Shown in pieces: positions 11,464 to 25,106 of a stretch of DNA of 64,000 bases (position 1 is its first letter; each line of letters begins with the position of its first letter). Under the pieces are notes generated by a model. It was given only the letters and a program-made list of their open reading frames with translations, was not told the origin of the DNA and did no database searches. The stretch is from Agapanthus africanus (Eukaryota; Streptophyta; Magnoliopsida; Asparagales; Amaryllidaceae): assembly GCA_030015575.1 (NCBI GenBank), contig JASDDO010000026.1, positions 453,135,096 to 453,199,095 of the forward strand, read 5' to 3'. The position numbers and the translations under genes are program-made.

Positions 11464-13674
11464 TGTTAGTTATATGTATGCCCTAGAGGCCATTACTGTA
11501 CATTGGATGTATATTGTAGTGGATGCTGGGACATATATAGGTAGGACTTTCTTGCTCGACATGATAGTACGCTATCTGGTTGCTCTTTGTCTTAACATGT
11601 ATACTTTCTGTCTCTCTGATTACATGTTGATAAAGCCCTTAGGATGAGTACTCGACTTCCAGGACTATGATGCAGATCATACTAGTGGGGCCTGGGTAGT
11701 CAATGAGTACATCCTTCATTGTTCCTAGTCGTGGGAATATCGAGATGGGGCATCGATATTCCAGAGTAGACTAGCGTGTATCTTCTCGACCCATGTGATG
11801 GGCGATGGATGATCCTATATCCATTGGTGTTTGACATCAGAGATGGTATACGGGTGCTCAGTGGAGACTGGGTACACTGAACGGACTCGCCGAGAACTCC
11901 CAGATGGTATTATACATCACGTCAGATGGCAGTTCTCTGGTGACACTGGTACAGCTTAGTCTGTTGACCCGAGATCGTCATAGAGCCTTGTGTCTCTCCC
12001 ACTGTGCTTTGATTTCCACCCTACCACGGCTCTACTGAGGCGTGCAAACAGGTGGTTTTTGGGTACAGTCCCGATTCACATGGAGGTAATGAGCGATAGG
12101 AGGGGATTCGTCTCTCCCGGTATTGGGGGTTGATGTTGCGCTATGCACGACTGGCCATAACAGGAAATCCCTGGCCAGGGTTGCTGTGATATACTGGTAA
12201 GAGTTATCATTAGTTTCACGATTGTCATGGACCTCACGTCGGCATGACTTATCGAGCTATTGGGGACTGACGTTTACCACCCCTAGGCGAGATATGCGAC
12301 ATATCAGACGAACAGACCGGACTGTACGGTAAGTGTTACTGGTTGGATTCACAGGAGTGTGAGCGGGCTTGCTCGTCGATCTTCTGATCGCTCAATACCC
12401 GGGTGGCCGTTACGTTTAGCAGACCGCTTGCGGCTTGTGGGTGTTTGATATGATCATCATCTGCTGCCGGCGTATTGACGAGTCTTTAGAGTCCTACACA
12501 GATGTTTCCTGGCTCAAGTGAAACGAAATAGGAGCGCATATGAGATATGTGCGGGACCGAGAATAATGCCTGTATGTGATACCGTATTTCATTCTCGCGA
12601 TGAATGTGTCGAATGGTTGTATGCGATATAACCTAGTTATCGAATCAAGGATTGACTCGATAAGCCGATACATTGGATACTAGCCGGTTATATGCGACAT
12701 GACCGGATCATTGAATCAAGTGTTGATTTAATGATTTGATGTATAATTATATATTTGATATATTACTTTGCATTAACTAGTATTTGTTCACTTTAAAAGG
12801 ATTTTCTCACTTGAAGTGCACATTGTGTTTATGATATATTTTTGTGCACAAGATTGTATCATGTTTGATGATACTTGCTCATTTAGGTTTGTGTAAAGAA
12901 TTAAACCATTGTTAGTTAGTGATTAGGGTTTCTTTTCTCTTATTTATCCATTTATTATTGTTTTGGAAAAGATAAAGAGAAAAAGAAATGGTGGCTTAGT
13001 TTGTTTTTTGTTGAAGCTTCTTGAAGCTTTGAACAAGTCCACCATTCTTGTCTCTTCTCTAACCCTAACCACTCATCTAACCTTAGCTAAATCTCTACAC
13101 TAAACCATGGTTGAAGTCATGATAAGTATTCATTTTTATTTTCTTTTAGAATAACTTATCATATATCTTCTTCTTCTTCTTCATCTTCTTCTTCCATGAA
13201 GAAAAGCTTGCTACATCAATGGCAAGTGATGAAAACAAGTGAGAAATCCAATTCTAAAGTGAACCTACTTTCTATTTCTTCATCCTCTACCTCTTGCCAA
13301 GTAGTATAGGGTGTTTTCTTCACAAGTTTCATGACTTGGTGAAGTGGGAGCTTGATCTAGTGATGCCTCGACGTAGATCATCTTCGGCATCGAAGCCGAC
13401 GACCAAGCCCGCCCATTTCTTCGATGAAGCCGATGGTAGAGTCCGGGATCCGATTTGGACAGCGGAGGGACATCGTCGCGGAGCTCAGGAAGTGGTGGAC
13501 CGGATCTACAAAGGTTGTAGCTCCTTTCCTTTAGCATTTAATTCGTTTACATGCTTGCATCGCCTCATTATCTAGTTAACGATCCGTATTAGGGTTTGTA
13601 GGCACAAGGAAAAATTTGAATTAGCCATGTTTGATCACTTGTGAGACTTCATTAGTGTGCCTAGGAACCCTACA
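11464..13674 (+). repeat. Copia-A 3' LTR
   Basis: 2211 bp, the same length as the 5' LTR and differing by scattered substitutions only. It is followed by the target duplication GTCCG (13675-13679), after which gypsy-1 resumes. Confidence 0.95.
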
Positions 13675-13679
13675 GTCCG

Positions 13680-13979
13680 TATCCAGGAGAACGTCAAAGT
13701 CCACCATATCTAGAAGGATCAATCGACGGACTAATCTCTATCTCCTATTCGATAGGCACTCGACTGAAACACGTGTCGCGCAACAAAAGAATTGCCAGCA
13801 GGAGTAACTATAACAAACGAATGATCTAGAAAACACAACTCTTGGCCCAACCTTGGCACGAAGTGTGTAGACACAAACGAGTGCATAGATCCTGAATTAA
13901 ACAAACGTGCGCATCAAAAGAACATACGAAAAAAGAATACCTGAAAACTCTATATTGGACGCATGCGCATCCTGATGAG
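13680..13979 (-). pseudogene. Gypsy-1 protease region remnant
   Basis: Continuation of the gypsy-1 polyprotein interrupted at 3289. It matches the gypsy-2 stretch 27427-27728, where the aspartic-protease C-terminal segment (FDVILGTDWLA) is readable. Here the frame is broken. The homology to gypsy-2 supports it better than any motif in this copy. Confidence 0.65.
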
Positions 13980-14838
13980 TCAAAGAAAAACCTCATGCCT
14001 GCCTTCTGCCACCCTGTCATATTTGAACAAACACTCCATGACCATGACCTCTCTGAACATAAGTCTGACGCGGATCAATAATAGGCGCAAAAGGCAACGC
14101 TCCCTGAGGTGAAGGTGGTAAGTTAACATATGGTACGGCTTCCTCTCTCTGGCATATCTCAGTACAATCTCGAATGTGATGATAGAAATTCCCGCACCGG
14201 AAACATCCATACAATGACTGTTGACCCTCTTGGGGATAAGAGCTACACTACTGGCCTAGTCCCAAGACTCTGCTATTCCCGTGACCTGAACGAAGTCTGT
14301 CGCGGCGTCTAAACATCTGTCTCTTGGATGATACACCCGTACGAGCCCTCCACGGTTCCGGAACTTCCGAAGTCTCGGAAAGACGCTCATCAACTAGTAG
14401 GGCTACGTCCACTGCGGCTGCATATGTGTCCCAATGCTGAGCACCGATAATAACTAACAACTGGGTGGTCAAGCCTCGAACAAATCTCTCGACCCTCATC
14501 TCCTCCGTGTCCGCCAAATATGGAGCATACACCAATAACTGGGTAAACTGAACATCGTACTTTGCCACCTTCATGCCCGGAGTCTGCCATAGCGACTCGA
14601 AACTGCGCGCTCGAGCATCCCTGACGCTCTGTGCTCGACAGGCCTCAACCAACGATCCCATCACCTGGGGCAAACCCTGCATATCTGCCTCGAGCCTATT
14701 GATACGATCTATCAAAGGCGGATAAATTTTCTCCTGTACAGCGAGCGTACTGTCCTGGTCAGTTCTCATCTTAGACGAGCCAACTCTGACCTCGGCTCTC
14801 ACTACTGCTCTCTAAGCCCTCGTAGTCTTCGGCGGCAT
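13980..14838 (-). pseudogene. Gypsy-1 gag remnant with CCHC zinc knuckle
   Basis: The capsid-like part is readable at 14248-14802 (RSFESLWQTPGMKVAKYD, then RVERFVRGL), typical of plant chromovirus Gag. A CCHC nucleic-acid-binding motif CFRCGNFYHHIRDC lies in another frame at about 14170-14210. The probable start is the ATG at 14838 (MPPKTTRA), followed at once by a TAG codon (14812-14814) that gypsy-2 shares. At least one more frameshift separates capsid and knuckle, so it is not functional. Confidence 0.85.
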
Positions 14839-15059
14839 AATGGCTAGAAATGGAAATAGAACTCGATTAGAACACAGAAATCGAATCACAAGGATGTATA
14901 TAATCATGGAAGGAATTTCAAGCAATAAGTCATAAGGTCACTTAGGCGGAGTACCGTGTCGTAAGTATGCCGCGGACATACACACGCTACGTCACTCTGC
15001 TAAAGCTACCTACTCCATCATACCAAGGTCATCCTACACTCCGAAAGGTAAAACCTAGC

Positions 15060-15071
15060 GATCTGATACCA
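15060..15071 (-). other. Gypsy-1 primer-binding site
   Basis: Minus strand TGGTATCAGATC, a one-base variant of the tRNA-iMet site TGGTATCAGAGC, just inside the 5' LTR end (TGACA). Confidence 0.85.
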
Positions 15072-15075
15072 ACTT

Positions 15076-15275
15076 TGTCACGACCCGAAATTGGCACGTG
15101 ACGGCACTTAAACCACGTAACGTCTACAGGCGTAACGCAATTCAAGTAAGCCGAAAACCCAAAAATCTAAACCATCAAAAGTGGGAAGTGATAAGAACAA
15201 TGTTAAAAATTTTGGGAATCTTAAGTAAAAATCTTTAACTTAAGTTTCTTTCTTAAAAATTTCGGCAGCACCTCC
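15076..15275 (-). repeat. Gypsy-1 5' LTR, proximal 200 bp
   Basis: Starts on the + strand with TGTCACGACCCG, the complement of an LTR end. It is interrupted at CCTCC (15271-15275) by copia-B and continues after 25106. The matching gypsy-2 segment (28813-29013) is interrupted at the same base. Confidence 0.85.
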
Positions 15276-17473
15276 TGTAAGTTATATGTATGTCCTAGAG
15301 GCCATTACTGTACATGAGATGTATATTGTAGTGGATGCTTGGACATATATAGGGAGGACTTTCCTGCTTGACATGATAGTATACTATCTGTTACTCTTTA
15401 TCTTAATATGTACAGTGATTGTCTCTCTGTTACATGTTGGTAAAGCCCTTAGGATGTGTACTTGACTACCAATATTATGATGTAGATCATACTAGTGGGA
15501 AAAAGGTAGTCGGTAAGCACATCCTTTAAAGTTCCTAGTCATGGGTGTATTGAGACAGGGCATCGATATACCAGAGTAGACTAGCATATACGCTTCTCGA
15601 CCCATGAGATGGGCGATGGATGATCCCATATCCATTGGTGTTTGACATCAAAGATGGTATATGGGTGCTCAGTGAAGACTGAGTACACTGGACGGACTCG
15701 CCGAGAACTCCTAGTTGGTATTATACCTATCGTCAGATAGCAGTTCTCTGGTGACACTGGTACAGGTTAGTCTGTATACCCGAGATCGTCATAGAGTCTT
15801 GTGTGATTCCCACTGTGCTTTGATTTCCACCTTACCACATTTAAGAGGATGTACAAAACGGTGGTTTTTAGGTACAGTCCCGAGTCACATGGAGGCAATG
15901 AGCGATAGGAGGGGTTTCGTCTCTCCCGGTATTGGGGGTTGATGTTGCGCTGTGCTCGATTGGCCATAACAGGGAAGTCCCTGGCCAGGGCTGATTTAGA
16001 GATTTACTAGTATGTGTTATCAGTAGTTTCTCGACCTGTTATGAGCCTCATATCGGCATGACTTATCGGTTATTGGGGTCTGACATTTACCACCCCTAGA
16101 CTTGATATGCGACATATCAGACGAGGAGACCGGACTGTACGGTAGTGTTACTGTCAGGCTTTTGCAAGAGTTAGATCGGTCTTGCTTGCTGATCTTCTGA
16201 TCGTTCAATACCCGGGTAGCCGTTACGTCCAGCTAGTACCGCTGACTGCTTGTGGGTGCTTGATGTGATCATCACCTGCTACCGGCGTATTGACGGGTCT
16301 TTAGAGTCGTACATAAAGGTTTTACTGGCTCAGGCAAAACGAAGTAGGAGCACATATGTGATATGTGCGGGACCGAGAATAATACGAGTATGTGATACCG
16401 TAATATATTCTCGCAATTTATTCATATCGGTCGGTTATATGAGATATAGCCGGGTTATCGAATCAAGTGTTGATTTGATAAGTTGATACAGATTATATCA
16501 GTCGGTTGTATGTGATATAGCCGGATTATTAAATCAAGTGTTGATTTGATAATTTTATGTATAATTGTATATGTGATATACTAGATTATATTAACTAATA
16601 TTAGCTTACTTAAGCATTTATTTTTCTTACTTGTGTTCATGTGATATATATGTGATATATATTAATGTGCATTATTTTGTATCATGGTTGTTGATACACA
16701 CTACATAGGTGTATGAGACTTACACCATACTAATTATAATGTAGGGTTAAAATATTTAAAGTAAATCAAAATTAGTGGATAATTACTCATATGCATGAAG
16801 CTTGTAGAAGCTTGTGGATGCATTGACTTTGTCCACTCATTTTGTTTTACTTAGGATATTTATTAACCTAACCATTATAATTTAGCCATGGCTATGTCTC
16901 TATATGAGTTAGTATATGATACAAACTCACCCATGGTTGATTCTCTCACCTATTTTTACTTCATTCTCATCTCTTGACTTCATCTTCTTCCTAAAAGCTC
17001 AAGAGCTCTCTAGGTTTTGTTCAAGTGAGAAAATATTGTGAGAAAAATAAAACTAAAGTGAGCCCACTTCCTACTTCATCATCCTCTACTAGATTAGCAC
17101 TTTAGTATATGGTGTTAGCTTTACTAATCTCTCATTAGTGAAGTAGTAGCTTGAGTTAGTGTCTCCTCGACGTAGATCATCTTCGGCCTCGAAAACTTCA
17201 AGCAAGTTCTTTCCTTTCACTTTGAGAAGCAATGCAAGTGTCCGGGAGTTCCATGATCGCAGCGAAGGGACTACTACAAGGAGCTATTGAAGTGAAGGAC
17301 TGGTCTACAAAAGTTGTATTCCATTATCACTTAGAAGTAAAGTAGTATACTTTATGTTTCGTATGATTCTCTAGTTAATGATTCTAGTTTAGGGTTCTTT
17401 AAAACGGCAAAATTTTGAAAATGGCATGGACGATACCTCCCGAAACCTTGATGTCGTTCATAGGAACCCTACA
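15276..17473 (+). repeat. Copia-B 5' LTR
   Basis: 2198 bp. It begins TGTAAG rather than TGTTAG, probably a point mutation in this copy, and ends GGAACCCTACA. It contains a perfect 8-bp hairpin GCACATAT (16350-16357) with ATATGTGC (16361-16368) and loop GTG. This copy has more private changes than the 3' LTR. Confidence 0.93.
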
Positions 17474-17474
17474 G

Positions 17475-17487
17475 TGGTATCAGAGCC
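17475..17487 (+). other. Copia-B primer-binding site (tRNA-iMet)
   Basis: TGGTATCAGAGCC one base after the LTR end. Confidence 0.93.
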
Positions 17488-19937
17488 AGGCTAGAAAATT
17501 AAACGGAAAAAACTTAGATTACGAAACTTTAAACTTTGAACATGGGAAAAACTTAGGACCCTTTGCTCGGATTTGGACCGAGCACATGGGCAAATTTTTC
17601 GAGGAGGCTGGCCAGACTGGGGAAATTTGGTCCTAAATTTTTTTCATGTTTTGTGCTCTGGGTTTTGGTGTTTCAGGTGTTGTTTGATTTTGCTACTTTA
17701 TCATGTGATGATTAACTTACTGCAAAGGGAACTCGGAGTGTTTCCTAGTCGTAATTCTAACTGCTTTCGGGTTACTTTAGACGGTGCTAAAAAGTTCGAT
17801 CGGATATCAAATACCCACTTTAACCCTTGCCGGAAAAATTTCCAAGTGTTGGATTTTTTTCGTAGTTAAAAAGCATTCAAAAAACATCCAAGTTATGCGA
17901 TGGACCCTCAAGAAGAACAAAATCTTAACTCGATTATGTGACTGTCAGAACCGCCACTAGACCCTCGGGTTTGTGGTGGTTCAGTGGTACCACATGTGAG
18001 GCGTTGGTTGACCCTTCTACGACCGGCCCATTGGTACTGTAGCATGTGCTGAATAATTTTAAACTACGCTCAAGTGTTGAGCTTTTTGGGTAATTATGAG
18101 TGTTTGTTGATTCGATCGGAATGTTTAACATCGTCTAGTTTTATCTACGACCGTAAGTGTAATATGTGGTGTATCACTGGTTGCGTTGCTATATGTCAAC
18201 GACAACTGGGATATGCATATTTACTTACGTTGATGACATGTGATGTTATGTGTTGTTGTGATATGTTATATTGGATCGTCGTGTTTTGAATAGCCGGGGG
18301 TTTTATGTGAAATGAGAGTTTTTATTTTCATTCATGTATAATTTAATGTATGTAATATTCTTTTATTGGGGCACTTCCGGGTTGAGGATGATGTCACCAT
18401 TGTTGTATATTATTTACTTTTCCACATTAGGAAAAACCCAAGGAGGGGAGCACAAGTAACCGGGTTCTAGAGTCCAGTGGGAGACCAACTCGAGGAGTCG
18501 AGTCCGGGTCTCCTAACTCTAGAATCGGTAGGGTTGCTTGCTGCTCTCATAGGGGGTCTAGGGATGTGGGTTTGGCTATTCATCGCGACCGTGGAATCCG
18601 TGTTTTATGCAGGCTCAAAATAAAACACGGACCTCCTAGTATATCCAATATTTCATATGTTTCTTCTGCTGGTCTGTGATGTGATCACTGTGGATTCTGA
18701 GACGAATGGATACATATAATATATGAGATATATAGTAGACGTTGCTTATATTTTGCACCCGTGCTAGTCCCGTCCCGGTATGCCGTTAGTTAAGTAACCT
18801 AACGGTGCATTACGGGACACTGTGGCGATTGCGGATGGTATAAGCGTGTGTTGTATTTTCGTTTCTTCTGTGATTCTTAGGAAGCTTAAATGATGGGACT
18901 TCATTAATATGATTAATGAAAGTAAAAGAAACCTAAAAGATGTTGTAGAATATCCAGCACCTTATTCAATAAGAGCCGAGATCCCTTCACAGGGAGTGAC
19001 CTCTTTAGCGAAACTAGCAGATGCTACAACACTCAGTTTGCCTTTTGATTGCTTTTAGAGTTTCTTACTTTGCATAGTGATATATGTGATATATCCCGCA
19101 CCTTATTCGGTGAGGAAAGAGCCGAGATCCCTTCACCGGGAATTACCTCTTTACCAAAACTAGTAAAAGCCTCAAAAACACTCCTTTTCCAAATCACTCG
19201 ATTCTACAACGATATTAAGTTCATTAGGCAAAAAAATTTCCGAAAACCTGTGGTAGCGCTCCGTCATTTCAGATAAGTCCTACTTAGTATTCGTGCTACG
19301 TTTGTTGACCTCCGTCAAGACGTAGTGTGCGGTAGCTGACTAGTATTTATCTGCTTATGCATATGATGCAGATTGGATTAAGGTAGTCGTACGGCCTTGT
19401 TGACCTCCGTCAAGGCTCATGCGTTTGGTTTTAATTCAATCATGAAATGACGGGTTGGACTTGACTAGCAGCCTATGGTTTGTTGACCTCCATCAAGGTC
19501 ATAGGACGCTAGGGGCAAAATATTATCGGGAATTTCAAGTGTTGAAATTTGCAATGAGATTTCATATCTTTTATGTAATAGTTGGATCCCGATACCCACT
19601 GCGAGTAAGAGTTACTCTAGGGAGAGTTTTACACAGGACAATTAGCCGATCAAGTAGGTGTCTAGAAAGGTGTCAACGGTGTTATGCCTCTGGGAAAATA
19701 AGGTTTATTTTAATTAGGTCCGTGCGAAAGCACGGGGAACCTCCCTCAAGTACCGACACTGGCTTGGCTAAAAGATTGGCGAAATTGTAGGTTGTAATTA
19801 ATCCCGGCTAGTCTTTCCTTTTAGGGTTTGAAGGAAGATTTGATAAAAAAAGTGGGAGCCATCCTAATTAGATAAAATAATTACCAATCTGATCTTGCAA
19901 GAGCATACGCTGAGTGTTTTCTTCTCTCTCTCTTCAG
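17488..19937 (+). other. Copia-B untranslated leader
   Basis: About 2.45 kb with no credible protein. It lacks the GC-rich hairpin found in A, C and E; a short GCTCGG/CCGAGC hairpin lies in its place. It keeps the GAACCGCC/GGTGGTTC hairpin (17948-17982), the GGAG-capped domain (18432-18560), ATGCCGTTAG with CTAACGGTGCAT (18780-18810), three UUGACC hairpins (about 19290-19505), the branched domain (about 19525-19595) and the CCGTGC-GAAA-GCACGG hairpin (about 19720). It ends in a pyrimidine tract and CAG at 19935-19937. Confidence 0.78.
18432..18560 (+). other. GGAG-capped nested-stem RNA domain (copia-B)
   Basis: Same fold as in copia-A. CAAGTAACC (18453-18461) pairs with GGTTGCTTG (18532-18540) through one G-U pair. 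The ACTCGA/TCGAGT stem and GGAG loop are unchanged. Confidence 0.75.
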
Positions 19938-22863
19938 GTAGCGACCATATCACACCCTAATCAAGATAATAATATGGATGTATTGACCGAACCCGCTTGT
20001 TATACTGTGCTGGGAAACGTTGGTCCCACTCCAACTTATAATTGTTATAAGACCGAGCAGGAAATAGGGAATTACCAGGATTCCCGTGCCGCCCAAACGA
20101 AGAAAGTGCATGTTGATGCATCTTTTTCGGGTGTGTTCATTACCGAGAACTGTTTTTCAGTATCCTCTACGTCCTGGGTATGTGATACCGGATCAGGATC
20201 CCATATATGCAATCTGTTACATGGGCTATAGATAGGTAGATAACTGAGAACGGGTGATAAAGTTTCAAGAATTGGAAACAGTGCAATTGTTGCAGCCAAG
20301 ATGTTGGCAGTTATCACCCTCTATTACCAAATACATTGATTTTGAACGAATGTTATTAGATACCGAACTTGATATACAACATCATATTAGTCTCTTTATT
20401 TAGTAAAGAAGGATATAATTTTGTATCGTTGGATAATGTTTTGAACATTTCCTATATCAAGAATTGATCGGTTCAGGCACATTATCTAAAAGCATATACG
20501 TTCTAAATCAAACTACAGTTCTCAACATACCGAACACACACAAGAGGAGTTCAGAAATGAACGAATCCTTCTTGAGGCATTCTAGACTAGGTCATATCAA
20601 TGCGACCCGACTAGCTAAGTTACATTAAGATGCATATTTAAATCATCTTGAATTTAGATCTTGTGAAACTTGCCAGCCATGTCACAAAGATAAAATGACT
20701 AGAACTCTGTTTACATGAAACAGAGAAAGAGTTAATGAACTCTTGGGATTGATACATGATGATGTATGAAGGTCCCCTGTCTACACATGCCAGAGCTGGT
20801 TCTTTGTACTTCATTACATTCAATGACGACCTCTCAAGATTCAGACATATGTTCCTGTTGAAACACAAGTCGGAAACTTTTGAGAAATTCAATGAATTTA
20901 TCAGAAGTAAAGAACCAAACGGGTATAAGTATTATATCCTTTAATGTGATCAGGGAGGAGAATACTTGAGCACGGAATTCCTGAACTATTCAAAAGGAGA
21001 ATGAGATTCTCTCTCAGCATTACTCCTCCGTATACACCACAGCACAATGGTGTATCGGGGCGGAGCAATCGCACCCTATTAGATATGGTGTGCTCTATGA
21101 TGAGTAATACTAAGTTGCCTATTTCCTTTTTAGGAGTTATGCACTTGAGAAGCTGCATACCTATTGAATCGGTTCCAACCAAATCAGGTGCCTACTACTC
21201 CATATGAGATATGGTATGGGAAGAGCCCGTGTCTTAAGTAAGTTAAGATTTGGGGTTGTTCGGCCTATGTCTATCCGGACAAGCTCGAGGCAAGGTCGGT
21301 TCTGTGGAAGTTTGTTGGATATCCGAAGCATTTGCAAGGGAATATCTTCTACCGCACCGAGGAACAAAAGGTGTTTTATTTCTCTGCATGCCACCTTTTT
21401 AGAAAAGGAATTTATTTTGGAAAGAAATTTGTAGACAAGAGGTAGAACTGGAAGGAGTTCCAGCTATACAAACTACAGCTGACGATTTGGTAGAACCGGA
21501 GGATTCAATAGCTCCCGACGAACCTCAGATTCTTCGCCGATCTGGTAGGTTTCCTCATCTGCCTGAGAGATACTTCGGTTTTCTCAATGACAGTGGGAGT
21601 GAGGATTGCATCATGTGATGATGACCCAACTAGTTTCGAGCAGGCCATCAAGAGTGGGGACTTTGTAAGAATGGCTGGATGCTAAGCGATCTGAGATGGA
21701 ATCCATATACACCAACAAAGTATGGACTTTGATTGCTATATCTGAAGGGTTATATCCCTATCAGGAGCAAGTATATCTTGAGAAGATTACTTGGTGTAGA
21801 TGGAAAAGTTGAGACTCTCAAAGCTAGACTAGTTGTAAAAGGTTCTCGTCATCGACCAGGTGTGGATAATGATGAAACCTTTTCTCCTGAAGCTATGCTT
21901 AAGTCCATCCGGATTCTACTTGCCATTGCTACATACCATGACGACGATATCTGGTGGTTAGGTGTCATGACTGCTTTTCTAAATATTGATTTAGAAGAGA
22001 GCGTCTATAAGTACACAGCCAGAGGGCTTTGTAGATAGTGGGAGCAGCGGTAACGTGTGCAAGTTGCTTTACGGGTTAAAGCAGGCATCGCGGAGTTAGA
22101 ACATCTATTTTGATGTGGTAGTCAAAGCATTTGACTTCATCAAAATGGTAGATAAACCTTGTATATACAAAAAGGTAGTAGAGAGTATTGTAGTATTCCT
22201 CGTATTGTACGTGGATGACATACTCTTGATAGGGAAGGAGTTTCCTATGCTACGCTCGGTCAATCTCCTCTTATCATAAGGATTCTCCAGATAGGATCAA
22301 GGTGATACCTCCTAAATCCTTGTTTATGGATATATGAGATAGATCTAATTGGATGTTAGGATTCTCACTAGGTGTAGAGAGATGGTATCAATCGATCCTG
22401 GGAAGAACCACTGGATAGCTTCCGGGGTGGTAAGGTCGACTGAATGTCAATCACATGCATTGTCTTTACCCTCAGTGGAGGGACAGTATGTTGGAAGAGT
22501 TCTAAGCTGGATACCGTAGAAAACTAGACGATAAAGGTTAGATACATCGCTACCAAAGATGCTACCAAAGAGAAAGTTTGGGTGTATATTAGTTCATAAG
22601 ATGAACTTCGTTCCTACTATTGTGTGATAATGGAGTTGTGGCTTTGCCTAGGAACCCCCGTCCCATCAGTGACCCAGGCATATTCTAAGGCAGTATCACC
22701 TGATCATGGAGATGGTTGATCTCCAGGGAGATCAAGCTTAGGAGAGTAGACTCAGAGGACAACAAGGCGCATCCACTCACAAAGGCCTTTTCCCAGAGAG
22801 AGACTTTTATGGGATAGTTGAGTATGAGATACAACAACCACTGCTATATGATAGCCCTAGTGC
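19938..22863 (+). pseudogene. Copia-B gag-pol remnant, gag deleted
   Basis: Same architecture as the A remnant: most of gag missing, then a protease remnant (SWVCDTGSGSHICN, near 20170-20215), integrase (20550-21420, with the PPYTPQHNGVS motif), RT pieces (21740-22280, WWLGVMTAFLN region) and an RNase H tail near 22750-22800. The catalytic Glu codon of integrase is GGG at 21058-21060, as in A and C. Stops and frameshifts are numerous. The shared lesions show that it was already defective when the lineage multiplied. Confidence 0.9.
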
Positions 22864-22874
22864 AAGTGGGAGAT
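22864..22874 (+). other. Copia-B polypurine tract
   Basis: AAGTGGGAGAT immediately before the 3' LTR. Confidence 0.9.
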
Positions 22875-24240
22875 TGTTAGTTATATGTATGCCCTAGAGG
22901 CCATTACTGTACATGAAATGTATATTGTAGTGGATGCTTGGACATATATAGGGAGGACTTTCTTGCTCGACATGATAGTATGCTATGCGGTTACTCTTTA
23001 TCTTAACATGTACACTGATTGTCTCTATGTTACATGTTGGTAAAGCCCTTAGGATGTGTACTTGACTACCTAGATTATGATGCAGATCATACTAGTGGGA
23101 CAAAGGTAGTCGGTAAGTACATCCTTTAATGTTCCTAGTCGTGGGTGTATTGAGACAGGGTATCGATATACCAGAGTAGACTTGTGTATACGCTTCTCGA
23201 CCCATGAGACGGGCGATGGATGATCCCATATCCATTGATGTTTGACATCAGAGATGGTATATGGGTGCTCAGTGGAGACTGATTACACTGGACGAACTCG
23301 CCGAGAACTCCTAGTTGGTATTTTACCTATCGTCAGATAGCAGTTCTCTGGTGACACTGGTACAGGTTAGTCTGTAGACCCGAGATCGTCATAGAGTCTT
23401 GTGTGATTCCTACTGTGCTTTGATTTCCACCTTACCACGTTTAAGAGGACGTAAAAAACGGTGGTTTTTGGGTACAGTCCCGAGTCATATGGAGGCAATG
23501 AGCAATAGGAGGGGTTTCATCTCTCCCGGTATTGGGGGTTGATGTTGCGCTGTGCTCGATTGGCCATAACAGGAAAGTCCCTGGCCAGGGCTGATTTAGA
23601 GATTTACTGGTAAGTGTTATCAGTAATTTCTTGACCCGTTATGAGCCTCATATTGGTATGACTTATCGGTTATTGGGGTCTGACGTTTACCACCCCTAGA
23701 CTTGATATGCGACATATCAGACGAGGAGACCGGACTGTGCGGTAGTGTTACTGTCAGGCTTTTGCAGGAGTTAGAGCAGGCCTGCTTGCTGATCTTCTGA
23801 TCGTTCAATACCCGGATAGCCGTTACGTCCAGCTAGTACCGCTGATGGCTTGTAGGTGCTTGATGTGATCATCACCTACTGCCGGCGTATTGATGAGTTT
23901 TTAGAGTCCTACATAGAGGTTTTACTGGCTCAGACAAAACGAAGTAGGAGCACATATGTGATATGTGCAGGACCGAGAATAATATGAGTATGTGATACCG
24001 TAATATATTGTCGCGATTTATTCATATCGGTCGGTTATATGTGATATAGCCGGGTTATCGAATCAAGTGTTGATTTGATAAGTTGATACAGATTATATCA
24101 GTCAGTTGTATGTGATATAGCCGAATTATTAAATCAAGTGTTGATTCGATAATTTAATGTATAATTGTATATGTGATATACTAGATTACATTAACTAATA
24201 TTAGCTCACTTAAGCATTTATTTTTCTCACTTGTGTGCAT

Positions 24241-24282
<42 letters not shown>

Positions 24283-25101
24283 ATATATATTATTGTGCAT
24301 TATTTTGTATCATGGTTGTTGATACACACTACATGGGTGTATGAGACTTACACCATACTAATTATAATGTAGGGTTTAAATATTTAAAGTAAATCAAAAT
24401 TAGTGGATAATTACTCATATGCATGAAGCTTGTAGAAGCTTGTGGATGCATTGACTTTGTCCGCTCATTTTGTTTTACTTAAGATATTTATTAACCTAAC
24501 CATTATAATTTAGCCATGGTTATGTCTCTACATGGGTTAGTATATAATACAAACTCACCCATGGTTGATTCTCTCACCTATTTTTAGTTCAATCTCATCT
24601 CTTGACTTCATCTTCTTCCTAAAAGCTCAAGAGCTCTCTAGGTTCTATTCAAGTGAGAAAATATTGTGAGAAAAATAAAACTAAAGTGTGCCCACTTCCT
24701 ACTTCATCATCCTCTACTAAATTAGCACTTTAGTATAGAGTGTTAGCTTCACTAATATCTCATTAGTGAAGTAGTAGCTTGAGTTAGTGTCTTCTCGACG
24801 TAGATCATCTTCGGCCTCGAAGACTTCAAGCAAGTTCGTTCCTTTCATTTTGAGAAGCCATGTAAGAGTCCGGGAGTTCCATGATCGCAGCGAAGGGACT
24901 ACTATAAGGAGCTATTGAAGTGAAGGACCGGTCTACAATGGTTGTATTCCATTATCACTTAGAAGTAAAGTAGTTTACTTTCTGTTTCGTATGATTCTCT
25001 AGTTAACGATTCTAGTTTAGGGTTCTTTAAAACGGCAAAATTTTGAAAATGGCATGGACGATGCCTCCCGAAACCTTGTTGTCGTTCATAGGAACCCTAC
25101 A
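22875..25101 (+). repeat. Copia-B 3' LTR
   Basis: 2227 bp, TGTTAG...CCTACA. It is 29 bp longer than the 5' LTR, mainly because of an (AT)n expansion at 24244-24279. Followed by the target duplication CCTCC. Confidence 0.95.
24244..24279. repeat. (AT)18 microsatellite in copia-B 3' LTR
   Basis: Uninterrupted AT dinucleotide run of about 36 bases. The 5' LTR of B and the LTR of D have only a short run there, so the expansion came after insertion. Confidence 0.95.
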
Positions 25102-25106
25102 CCTCC

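Larger units (their letters stand above)
3294..13674 (+). mobile_element. Copia-A: non-autonomous Angela/BARE-type LTR retrotransposon
   Basis: Complete element with two 2211-bp LTRs (TGTTAG...CCTACA), a tRNA-Met primer site, a polypurine tract and a 5-bp target duplication GTCCG (3289-3293 and 13675-13679). It is inserted in gypsy-1; joining the flanks recreates the uninterrupted sequence seen at 27400-27450. I count roughly 35-40 differences between its LTRs by eye, under 2%. The internal 5.96 kb is mostly a 3.1-kb noncoding leader plus a decayed gag-pol lacking most of gag, so it cannot move on its own. Confidence 0.95.
15276..25101 (+). mobile_element. Copia-B: older non-autonomous Angela/BARE-type element
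   Basis: LTRs of 2198 and 2227 bp, tRNA-Met primer site, polypurine tract and target duplication CCTCC (15271-15275 and 25102-25106), inserted in the 5' LTR of gypsy-1. The LTRs differ by about 6% over the first 420 bases by eye, so it is older than A and C. It forms a subfamily with D, whose 5' LTR is also 2198 bp. Confidence 0.95.

Noticed and set aside
12900-13100. Telomere-like AACCCTAA/TTAGGG stretches in LTRs
   Set aside because: Only isolated single units within LTRs; no tandem telomeric array.
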